DNA from: Nitrososphaeraceae archaeon
GTDB taxonomy: Archaea > Thermoproteota > Nitrososphaeria > Nitrososphaerales > Nitrososphaeraceae
Assembly: GCA_030038695.1 (NCBI GenBank)
Contig: JASHSN010000507.1
Span: 1-7,357, forward strand
DNA length: 7,357 bases
Direction of reading: 5' to 3'
Of this stretch, positions 1-5,546 are shown piece after piece. Position numbers and translations under genes: made by a program. Position 1 is the first letter of the stretch. Every line of letters begins with the position of its first letter. The notes below the pieces were generated by a model, which made no database searches, was not told where the DNA came from, and saw nothing but the letters and a program-made list of their open reading frames with translations.

Positions 1-590
1 TTGGCAATAACTTTTGTAACCCTTCAACAATAATCAAGCCAGACAGACCTGCTGCAACTTGTCCATAAGAAAGTCCATGCAGATGTGAATGATACCAATC
101 TGCACCTAGAGGATGATCTTTTGGAATATCGACAGTATAATGCTGTGTCTTACCAGGAGCAACTTCGAGAAATATATTATCAGAATTATTTGCAGGAGAC
201 ACATGAAATCCATGAAAATGGAGATTAGTAGTCTCATTGAGATCATTTATCAAATTAAGTTCAATTCTATCTCCAGGATAGACATGCAAAGTAGGCCCTG
301 GAAGAGAACCATTATAAAGCATAGCAATGGCTGGCTGGCCGCCAACCTTCCCCATATGATATGCTGCTACGAGGGTAGTTCGCAAAATACCGTCTTTACT
401 CCATACATCTTTGGGTTTTGAAAAATTCATTCCAGCCAAAGGCGAAGATTTATCTTTGGCAAAGGCGGTAAAGTCTGAAGATTCAAATGCCTCCTTTTGG
501 ACGTAAGTGGTACCAATATTAGATACAAGTAGGCCGGCAAAAGCAGCCAATGCCACAAAAGAAACTAACGAAACGCCATCTTTTTTCATG
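1..590 (-). CDS. Multicopper oxidase, N-terminal part (runs off left edge)
   Basis: Reading the minus strand from the ATG at 588-590 gives 196 uninterrupted codons to the window edge, so only the N-terminal part is seen. Residues 1-25 are a short KK-containing start followed by a hydrophobic stretch, which fits a signal peptide or membrane anchor; the protein should act outside the membrane. Residues about 90-190 form the first cupredoxin domain, with the type 2/3 copper motifs HFHGFH (His124, His126) and WYHSHLHG (His167, His169). The block SLPGPTLHVYPGD at about 95-107 is also typical. Such enzymes oxidise phenols, metals or small nitrogen compounds while reducing oxygen, or act as copper nitrite reductases; the deciding C-terminal copper site is missing here. 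The start is supported by a TATA-like box 26 bp upstream. The copper-oxidase fold is confident, the substrate unknown. Confidence 0.93.
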
Positions 591-610
591 TTGTACCGTT
601 GGCAATCATA

Positions 611-621
611 CTTATTATTAT
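611..621 (-). promoter_or_regulatory. TATA-like box of the multicopper oxidase gene
   Basis: The minus strand reads ATAATAATAAG, centred 26 bp upstream of the ATG at 590. This is the spacing expected between an archaeal TATA box and the start site of a leaderless mRNA. No Shine-Dalgarno sequence is seen between box and ATG, which agrees. The assignment rests on spacing and base composition only. Confidence 0.45.
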
Positions 622-689
622 CCGTTATGTCCAAAATCAAGATGAATCTACAGTTAATGAAGCTTGGTCTGAACACTGATTTCACGCAG

Positions 690-785
690 TCAAGAGGAAA
701 TCATGGAGGATGCCTGGGAGATCCAGAACTGCTCGTCCTTTGTGACAATAAATTCATCACGGCTTAGAGTGGTACTGGTGGTCAT
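690..785 (-). CDS. Possible small ORF, 31 aa, unrecognised
   Basis: An ATG at 783-785 opens 31 codons ending in TGA at 690-692. The peptide begins MTTSTTLSRDEFIV and is rich in polar and acidic residues, with a Trp at position 21. An AT-rich TTTAATTT box lies on the minus strand at about 816-823, roughly 34 bp upstream, which could serve as a promoter. The reading continues a further 11 codons beyond the stop, so this could equally be the front of a decayed gene. I do not recognise it, and it may be chance. Confidence 0.2.
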   Translation of the reverse strand: MTTSTTLSRDEFIVTKDEQFWISQASSMISS

Positions 786-999
786 ATCCAAGCCCTAATG
801 TGACCGCTTTTCGTGAAATTAAACAACTTGTCTTGAAATTGTTTGGGCATTTTGTGTAGGCCAAATACGCGTAGAATAGATGTGTGACTATTACCTAGAC
901 TCTTGAGAAAAAGAGAATGACTATACCTTTATTCCATTTTTCATGTTTCTTTGTTCGTGATACCAGCGGTTGTCATTGCTTATATTGTCTTGCTAGAGA

Positions 1000-1074
1000 T
1001 TACTTTGCAACTAGGTTTTGACCTGGTGCAGTGATATCCATTCCCTCCCACCGGTATCCATCTTTGCAGTACAT
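1000..1074 (-). CDS. Possible small ORF or gene remnant, 24 aa, unrecognised
   Basis: An ATG at 1072-1074 opens 24 codons ending in TAA at 1000-1002. The peptide contains CKDGYRWEGMDITAPGQNL, whose composition looks more like a real protein than random translation. The frame is open upstream to a TGA at 1117-1119, giving 39 open codons in all, but no other start codon or TATA box was found. It may be the tail of a broken gene. Function unknown. Confidence 0.2.
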   Translation of the reverse strand: MYCKDGYRWEGMDITAPGQNLVAK

Positions 1075-1138
1075 TGTATTTGTCCTATTGAAGCGTTTGA
1101 CTACGTGTGGATTGTCTCACATTGTATACTAATGGTGG

Positions 1139-1146
1139 TATAAAAG
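1139..1146 (+). promoter_or_regulatory. Strong plus-strand TATA box (TATAAAAG)
   Basis: TATAAAAG is close to the archaeal TATA consensus and would place a start site near 1165-1170. No plus-strand ORF follows, so the product would be a non-coding or antisense RNA if it is used. The imperfect palindrome at 1146-1160 begins at its last base, a position where a bound repressor would block transcription. Use as a promoter is inferred from sequence alone. Confidence 0.35.
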
Positions 1147-1160
1147 TTGCCGACGGTAAC
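1146..1160. repeat. Imperfect palindrome GTTGCCG-A-CGGTAAC, candidate operator
   Basis: Two 7-base arms, GTTGCCG and CGGTAAC, match as an inverted repeat with one mismatch and a one-base spacer. The arm sequence is the same as in the perfect palindrome at 4950-4969, where the spacer is two bases. It lies directly downstream of a TATA box, so a regulator-binding site is a reasonable guess. Confidence 0.3.
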
Positions 1161-1288
1161 GACGGAAGAATAACAAAGTCAGATTCTCTTCTTGAAAAGT
1201 CGGAACATTAGCTAACCTACAGATTATTTAGACGAGAATAATAGATCATCTAAGTCTGTCTAGGCCAACGATTTGTCTATTAACCCAC

Positions 1289-1543
1289 CTACATCTTAGC
1301 TATCAAATTTGCTTTCATTTTCTGAAATTCTTCTTCTGTCAGGAGGCCTTTTGCCTTCAAATCACCTAATTTTGCTATTTCTTGCATAGGATCGGTTTTA
1401 GCTGAAGCTTGCGCAGCTTGTTGAGCTTGCGCAGCTTGTTGAGCTTGCGCTTGTTTTTGCATACCTTCCATCTGTCTCCTTGCCGAACGTCTGCCGACCA
1501 TGCCGCCAACCACAGCAGCCCCTAATAAACCCATAATTTTCAT
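1289..1543 (-). CDS. Short SHOCT-domain protein
   Basis: An 84-residue protein. Residues 4-16 are a Gly/Ala-rich hydrophobic segment (GLLGAAVVGGMVG) that could be a short membrane or glycine-zipper element, followed by a basic patch (RRSARR). Residues about 30-49 are a low-complexity Gln/Ala stretch encoded by an 18-bp tandem repeat. Residues about 53-82 match the SHOCT (short C-terminal) domain, with the characteristic order Leu-rich helix, GLLTEEEF, then a lysine-containing helix. SHOCT domains are found at the ends of many prokaryotic proteins and are thought to help oligomerisation; no enzyme activity is expected. The frame stays open to a GTG at 1573, but that GTG lies at the TATA-like box, so the ATG at 1543 is chosen. 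Neighbours give no clue to its role. Confidence 0.8.
   Translation of the reverse strand: MKIMGLLGAAVVGGMVGRRSARRQMEGMQKQAQAQQAAQAQQAAQASAKTDPMQEIAKLGDLKAKGLLTEEEFQKMKANLIAKM
1406..1450. repeat. 18-bp tandem repeat, 2.5 copies, inside the SHOCT gene
   Basis: The unit AGCTTGCGCAGCTTGTTG occurs twice in full (1406-1423, 1424-1441) and half a third time (1442-1450). On the minus strand it encodes a repeated six-residue Gln/Ala block. The copies are identical, which indicates recent slippage or expansion, and the length is a multiple of three, so the frame is kept. Confidence 0.9.
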
Positions 1544-1564
1544 ATCAGAATCGAGGTTAATTAA

Positions 1565-1572
1565 CTTATACA
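1565..1572 (-). promoter_or_regulatory. TATA box of the SHOCT gene
   Basis: The minus strand reads TGTATAAG here, with the TATAAG core at 1565-1570 about 25 bp upstream of the ATG at 1543. This spacing predicts a leaderless mRNA starting at or next to that ATG and rules against the upstream GTG at 1573 as the start. Confidence 0.55.
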
Positions 1573-1573
1573 C

Positions 1574-2121
1574 CCTTCAGTTGCCACCCAGACAGGTTGT
1601 AAATCATCTCGTCACTGAAAATGCTTTTTTGCTATTTTATTCGATCAAGCACACGCAGACAAAGGGGGGGGATCCTAATCTAAATGCAGGTAACAATCCC
1701 ACGAAATACTGCGGCTCTCACCCAGGCCCAGGTAAGCACTTAGGTGAACCCTGTACGGGTTAATAGTTACAAGTAGGTACTACACCAACAAAAATCTCTT
1801 CTTTTTTTGTTTAAAAAACTAGTCGCCATCATGATTACATCTACGGCTGGCTGGATTCAATAGAAAATCGGCGCTGACCATAAACAGTTCGATGAATAGT
1901 TCGATACAGCTTTTCAGTAGTAAATCAGAAACAAACAACTGGCTACGTAAATTGGAACGATATATTGGGCTAATTGCCAATGGATATCTGATTCAGGGTG
2001 AAGGTTATGGGTGTGGCATAGGTTTTGTCTGAGGTCGAATTGGAGGATGGGGAATTGCAAATGAAGGGTGGGGCTGATCCCATATCACTCCTTAATTAGG
2101 GTCCTCAAATAAATAAAAGAA
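1574..2121. other. Intergenic region between SHOCT gene and racemase-like gene
   Basis: I see no gene here. It contains a run of eight G (1664-1671) and a GC-richer stretch at about 1689-1769, whose ends GTAAC and GTTAC are complementary and which includes a small hairpin AACCC-TGTAC-GGGTT. A T7 run followed by an A6 run lies at 1802-1818. The section from about 1880 to 2090 has stop codons in most frames on both strands. The likely promoter of the next gene is at its right end. Confidence 0.5.
2092..2098 (+). promoter_or_regulatory. TATA-like box (TTAATTA) of the racemase-like gene
   Basis: TTAATTA is centred 27 bp before the ATG at 2122, the spacing of a leaderless archaeal promoter. An even more AT-rich run at 2107-2120 is too close to the start codon to be the TATA box. 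No Shine-Dalgarno sequence precedes the ATG. Confidence 0.4.
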
Positions 2122-3228
2122 ATGCCAGAGATTTGGCTCAAATACGGCCCGACAGATATCGCATTGGATATCAACTTCGGAAACCTTCTAGCTGAAGTGT
2201 CTCCTGACTTTCCATTACTGTCAGACGAGGATATTACAACAAAATTAAGTGATATCCCTATGTCAAGCAATATGTTGATTCTTGCTCTATCAAGATCAAA
2301 GCCAGTGCAAAGGATTACCGAGATCCTTCGGCATATCATAAATTCCAAAGGCTTTGAAGATCTGGACGTTAATACCTTACCAAAAATGGCAGATCGATTT
2401 AGTAAGGAATGTTTTAACATTGGTTCTGATGATTCTCCATTCTTCCTGCCTAAAACGTACGAAAATGTGATTTTTATCTCTCTCATCTCTTATGATCCTC
2501 TGTTTGGATTCAGCGGCGCTCCGACCGTGATACTACGTCATTACATGGAAGAACAAATGTTACTGGCTTTCGAATCGAGGCGTGGCAATTTGCCTGACCC
2601 TGGCCGGGAGTCTCCGCCATTGGCAATAGCTCTTTCTGCTTCAGAAAAACTCTCCGCAGCATCTGTAGAACTTGTAACAAGTGGTTCAGGCATCTCGGGA
2701 ATATATTGCGGAAATGTTTGTGATGCATTTCATAAGGCGAAAGAAAAGTTAGTCTCTACGACGACATATCACGTAGACCAAGCTAAGTCCGCTATCGTTG
2801 CTGGAAGCAACGAACTGGATTTCTCCAGTCTTACTACATCATTAAATTTACTTTGGAATGCTGTGCATGTTGTTCAAGAGAATGGTTCGATCGTTTTGTT
2901 GGCCGAAAATCAGCACGGTTTAGGGGAAGGAGCATTACAAATGTTTGTGGAGGGGAAGATGAAAAGTCAAGACTTGTACAAGAGAGGCTTTTACGTACCT
3001 GGTCTAGAGCATCTCATCTATATAGATACCCTTAGACAGCAATTCGATTTGGGAATACTTTCGAGCTTGCCACAATATTATCTAAAGAAGTTAGGATTTG
3101 AAAGCTATGCTAGAGGAAATGACGTTTTAGAAAAGTTGTTAGCTAAACACGGGAGAAAGCATAAAATTCTTGTATCGTCCGCGGCGGATCTTACATCGTT
3201 GACGTTAAGCCAACAAAAACTGTTCTAG
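2122..3228 (+). CDS. Diverged LarA/DUF2088 (lactate-racemase-like) family protein
   Basis: 368 residues, a little shorter than LarA proteins (about 420). The N-terminal third resembles the LarA N domain: a YG-containing start (KYGPTDIALDI, residues 7-17), then NLLAEVSP (21-28), and a strand-rich segment NMLILALSRSKP (50-61) where LarA enzymes carry a DxTRP-type motif. GFSGAPTVIL (129-138) sits where LarA has a glycine-rich GGxK segment, and GIYCGNVCDAFHKAKE (193-208) matches the GDP..AH.. region. Residues 245-280 (NAVHVVQENGSIVLLAENQHGLGEG) match the LarA C-terminal domain well. LarA interconverts D- and L-lactate using a nickel-pincer nucleotide bound to a lysine; that lysine and the TRP arginine are not apparent here, so the reaction may differ or be lost. 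Probably cytoplasmic. The family assignment is from recalled patterns and is moderately sure; the substrate is unknown. Confidence 0.65.
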   Translation: MPEIWLKYGPTDIALDINFGNLLAEVSPDFPLLSDEDITTKLSDIPMSSNMLILALSRSKPVQRITEILRHIINSKGFEDLDVNTLPKMADRFSKECFNIGSDDSPFFLPKTYENVIFISLISYDPLFGFSGAPTVILRHYMEEQMLLAFESRRGNLPDPGRESPPLAIALSASEKLSAASVELVTSGSGISGIYCGNVCDAFHKAKEKLVSTTTYHVDQAKSAIVAGSNELDFSSLTTSLNLLWNAVHVVQENGSIVLLAENQHGLGEGALQMFVEGKMKSQDLYKRGFYVPGLEHLIYIDTLRQQFDLGILSSLPQYYLKKLGFESYARGNDVLEKLLAKHGRKHKILVSSAADLTSLTLSQQKLF

Positions 3229-3415
3229 AATCTTAATCTTATTGTTAATTTCATCATCTTTCATTTTGTCACGACACATAAATGGAGAGAAAAAGTTCTA
3301 GTGATCTAATAGGTCATAGTAGGAGAGGGTATTAATAACAACCTTTTGATTCTAATTTTTTGGGAGAACTATTAGTAAACTGGCTCATACATTTGTGGCT
3401 TCTTAAGCTGCTAGT
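3229..3415. other. Short intergenic region with T-rich tracts and an inverted repeat
   Basis: T-rich stretches directly after the racemase-like stop codon (about 3240-3270) could terminate its transcript, since archaeal terminators are often simple T tracts. No gene is seen. An inverted repeat at 3375-3384/3410-3419 lies at the right end. Confidence 0.35.
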
Positions 3416-3419
3416 TTAC
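3375..3419. repeat. Inverted repeat at the edge of the dehydrogenase pseudogene
   Basis: GTAAACTGGC (3375-3384) and GCTAGTTTAC (3410-3419) are inverted copies with one mismatch, separated by 25 bases. The right arm coincides with the point where the alcohol-dehydrogenase remnant on the minus strand stops (TAA at 3416-3418). It may be a transcript hairpin or a scar of rearrangement; no transposase or flanking target duplication is seen. Confidence 0.35.
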
Positions 3420-3769
3420 GGACAATATCGAGGATAAAGTCCCTCGATGCAGCCGACTGCAACAAGGTCGCCGGGTTTGAACTTGGTGACTGCGGAGCCG
3501 GTCTTGGTGACACGACCGACGATCTCATGTCAGGGAACGCATGGAAAGTCGGAGAGTCTCATGAATGATGCAGACTTCCTAGAAAGAGTACCCGCTACTC
3601 TGTCTATAACATAAGATGGATTGATAACCTGAAAGGAATTCCATTCTAGCACAACCCTATGCTTTTTCAGATCGTTGGGTTCTATGGTGAATCGATTAGC
3701 ATCTGAGGGAAGACCTCTTGTAGGATTACGTACATTCCGATGAAGTACAGTTACACTATGATGATCGAA
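3416..3769 (-). pseudogene. Broken medium-chain dehydrogenase N-terminus with in-frame stop
   Basis: One minus-strand frame runs from 3769 to 3419, broken only by a TGA at 3530-3532. After that stop it reads HEIVGRVTKTGSAVTKFKPG then DLVAVGC, a clear match to zinc alcohol dehydrogenases of the cinnamyl-alcohol/YahK type; the stop replaces the Gly of the conserved VPGHE motif (read here as FPCVP, stop, HE). The match ends at VGC, followed by eight unrelated codons and TAA. The 79 codons before the stop contain GLPSDANRFTIEP and NPSYVIDR, faintly like the N-terminus of CurA-type NADP-dependent oxidoreductases of the same superfamily. There is no good start codon, and the zinc and cofactor-binding parts are absent, so this is a relic. 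The segment at about 3440-3540 is GC-rich and the upstream part AT-rich, suggesting a mosaic. It is divergent from the 2-hydroxyacid dehydrogenase. Confidence 0.75.
3427..3448. repeat. Perfect hairpin at the end of the dehydrogenase match
   Basis: ATCGAGG (3427-3433) and CCTCGAT (3442-3448) are perfect inverted copies with an eight-base loop. It falls exactly where similarity to alcohol dehydrogenases is lost, so it may mark a deletion or recombination junction, or be a chance hairpin. Confidence 0.4.
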
Positions 3770-3810
3770 TCATTTACATGCCAAAATGAGAAAACCTTGG
3801 ATGTTAGAAC

Positions 3811-4800
3811 TTGAAAAAATGGAGTGTGTATGTCACTAGAAGGATATTAGATCCTGCAATACCTATGATAGCCAAGGAATGCAACATTTTTTTAAATAAT
3901 AAAGAAAGACCGCCTACCAGAAGCGAGCTTTTGACTGGAGTGCGTAACAGAGATGCAATACTCTGCACATTGTCAGATAAAATAGATCGAAGGGTCATGG
4001 ATGTAGCAGGATCGACGCTTAGAGTTATCAGTTCTTACAGCACTGGGGTGGATCATATAGATACAGAGGAAGCAACTAAAAGAGGAATATATGTAACAAC
4101 AACTGGGGATATACTTGCGGAAACTGTGGCGGACCTTGCCTTTGCATTAGTACTTGCTATATCTAGACAAGTTACTCGAGGCTATGAGTTAGTTATCCAC
4201 AAGCGATGGAAAGTTGGAGCAGATCCGAATCTTCTATTGGGTTCGGATGTTCATGGAATGACTATGGGAATTATCGGTTTGGGTAGAATAGGATCAGCCA
4301 TGGCACGAAGAGCCAAAGGGTTCGATATGTCTGTCATCTATCATACTAGACATGGTAGAAATATCGAACTTGATAAGGAGCTTGATGCGAAATATGTCGA
4401 TATGGACAAGCTGATAGAAGAAAGTGATTTTCTTTCTCTACATTGTCCTTTGAATACTGGAACTTATCATTTAATTAATGAGTCAAAACTTAGGCGAATG
4501 AAAAAGAATTCATATATAATTAATACTGCACGAGGCGAGATCATTAACGAGAAGCATCTAATCAAAGCATTAAAGAAAAAATGGATTGCAGGAGCAGGAC
4601 TCGACGTCTTTGAAAAAGAACCGCCGTCACCAAATAATCCATTATTAAAAATGAATAATGTTGTGTTATTGCCTCATATAGGCAGTGCTACATTTCCAAC
4701 TAGGACAAAAATGGCTGAAGTAGCAGCTGAAAACTTACTAAATGTCTTGAACGGAAAAAGCCCAATTTATCTTGTGAATCCGGAGGTAACTGGTAAATAG
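3811..4800 (+). CDS. D-isomer-specific 2-hydroxyacid dehydrogenase (glyoxylate/hydroxypyruvate reductase-like)
   Basis: 329 residues, the usual length of the family. These NAD(P)H-dependent cytoplasmic enzymes reduce glyoxylate, hydroxypyruvate or related 2-oxoacids to D-2-hydroxyacids. The substrate-domain block SYSTGVDHIDTEEATKRGI (75-93) is followed by the AETVADLAFALVLAISR helix (103-119), the Rossmann motif GLGRIG (156-161), and the expected catalytic residues Arg241 (NTARGE), Glu270 (FEKEP) and His289 (LPHIGSAT). All are intact, so it should be active. The start is TTG at 3811: an in-frame TAG lies two codons upstream, there is no ATG, and KKWSVYVTRRI aligns with family N-termini; GTG at 3826 is the alternative. 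It lies between two dehydrogenase remnants, downstream of a racemase-like gene with which it may share 2-hydroxyacid substrates. Its best likeness is to archaeal GyaR-type glyoxylate reductases, but exact substrate cannot be read from sequence. Confidence 0.93.
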   Translation: MKKWSVYVTRRILDPAIPMIAKECNIFLNNKERPPTRSELLTGVRNRDAILCTLSDKIDRRVMDVAGSTLRVISSYSTGVDHIDTEEATKRGIYVTTTGDILAETVADLAFALVLAISRQVTRGYELVIHKRWKVGADPNLLLGSDVHGMTMGIIGLGRIGSAMARRAKGFDMSVIYHTRHGRNIELDKELDAKYVDMDKLIEESDFLSLHCPLNTGTYHLINESKLRRMKKNSYIINTARGEIINEKHLIKALKKKWIAGAGLDVFEKEPPSPNNPLLKMNNVVLLPHIGSATFPTRTKMAEVAAENLLNVLNGKSPIYLVNPEVTGK

Positions 4801-4803
4801 CAT

Positions 4804-4824
4804 ACATGAATGGTTCATGTTTTT
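4804..4824 (+). terminator. Hairpin terminator after the 2-hydroxyacid dehydrogenase
   Basis: ACATGAA (4804-4810), a TGG loop and TTCATGT (4814-4820) form a perfect seven-pair stem running into a run of five T (4820-4824), three bases after the stop codon. This has the form of an intrinsic terminator. In archaea the T tract alone may suffice, but position and structure both fit. Confidence 0.6.
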
Positions 4825-4949
4825 GCTAGTTATATATTCAGAACTTGTGACTATGATTGGTTTGAACAATCCTTTCGTCTTGTGACAAGGATGGGTGTGT
4901 CGTTTGACATTGCTATTCCTGTAATGTAATTAGCAAGATATAACTATGG

Positions 4950-4969
4950 AAGTTACCGGACGGTAACTT
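4950..4969. repeat. Perfect 20-bp palindrome AAGTTACCG-GA-CGGTAACTT
   Basis: Two perfect nine-base arms flank a two-base spacer. It lies about 25 bp before the dehydrogenase remnant starting at 4995 and resembles the imperfect palindrome at 1146-1160. The dyad form fits a binding site for a dimeric regulator; the short loop makes it a poor RNA hairpin, although TTT follows it. Confidence 0.5.
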
Positions 4970-4994
4970 TCTACCTTATCTAGTTCGATCCTGA

Positions 4995-5528
4995 TATGAT
5001 ATACTGCATGAAAAAGGAATTAAAACCATCCAGCCTTTTGGAGGTATCGTGAGACATTCCATGAAAGGAAAAATGGGTTTTAAGACAATTGCTATTGGGC
5101 GAGGAAAGGATAAGGAGGAGATTGTGAGAAAGCTTGGCGCAAGACACTATATTGATAGCAAATCGCAGAATCCTGCCGAAGAGCTTGTGAAGCTCGGAGG
5201 TGCCAAGATCATTCTTGGAACGGGCCCAGGTGGAAAGGCCTTGAGTTCAGTATTGGGTGGTCTGGCTGTCAACGGAAAGCTAATCATTATTGGTGCATCA
5301 GACGAACCGATTGAAGTGTATCCGAATTTTTTCTTCTTTGGACATAGATCAGTAGTGGGCTGGCTCACCGGATCTTCTATCGATGAGGAAGATACACTCT
5401 CTTTTAGTGTATCTTCTGGTGTTCGAGCTATGATTCAAGTCTTTCCATTAGAGAGCGCAGCAGAGGCGTTTGATCTAATGATGAGTGGCAAGGCACGATT
5501 TCGAGCAGTCCTTACAACAGGACATTAG
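4995..5528 (+). pseudogene. C-terminal half of a zinc-type alcohol dehydrogenase
   Basis: The clear part (GTG at 5049 to the stop at 5526-5528, 159 residues) matches the cofactor domain and tail of cinnamyl-alcohol/YahK-type dehydrogenases: KMGFKTIAIGRGKDKEE (8-24), LGARHYIDS (29-37), GGAKIILGTGPGGKA (50-64), then the C-terminal SGKARFRAVLTTGH. The frame stays open upstream to 4995 and reads YDILHEKGIK then FGGI, which fits the family's YSPL...GIK and GIGGLGH segments with bases missing, so the Rossmann glycine motif is damaged. The whole zinc-binding catalytic domain (about 170 residues) is absent. A GGAGGT sits just before the GTG, but it also encodes conserved glycines and is likely chance. 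It could make a stable fragment but not a working enzyme. It ends 18 bp before the next gene. The missing N-terminal type is found inverted at 3416-3769. Confidence 0.82.
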
Positions 5529-5546
5529 TTATCAAAGAAGAAACAC

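Larger units (their letters stand above)
591..1288. other. Long intergenic region between multicopper oxidase and SHOCT gene
   Basis: No convincing gene of normal length is present on either strand. It holds the promoter region of the multicopper oxidase, two very short minus-strand ORFs (690-785 and 1000-1074) with plausible amino-acid composition, and a strong plus-strand TATA box with an adjoining imperfect palindrome at 1139-1160. What that plus-strand promoter would drive is unclear: no ORF follows it, and a transcript would run antisense into the SHOCT gene, so a small or antisense RNA is possible. The rest may be decayed genes. Confidence 0.5.

Noticed and set aside
507..767. Plus-strand open frame of 86 codons
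   Set aside because: It lies partly opposite the multicopper oxidase N-terminus and has no recognisable content or promoter.
1500..1763. Plus-strand open frame of 87 codons
   Set aside because: It is antisense to the SHOCT gene, crosses the G8 run, and has a composition typical of chance translation.
1689..1769. Possible tRNA or SRP RNA
   Set aside because: The ends pair over only five bases, no T-loop or anticodon arm fits, and the conserved SRP helix 8 sequence is absent.
1880..2090. Possible transposase remnant
   Set aside because: No frame longer than about 45 codons, no transposase motif, and no terminal inverted repeats or target duplications were found.
2085..2486. Minus-strand open frame of 133 codons
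   Set aside because: It overlaps the start of the racemase-like gene on the opposite strand and its translation shows no recognisable domain.
4997..5052. Short leader peptide overlapping the GTG at 5049
   Set aside because: The 18-codon frame lies within the out-of-frame reading of the dehydrogenase remnant and has no attenuator-like structure, so it is best explained by chance.
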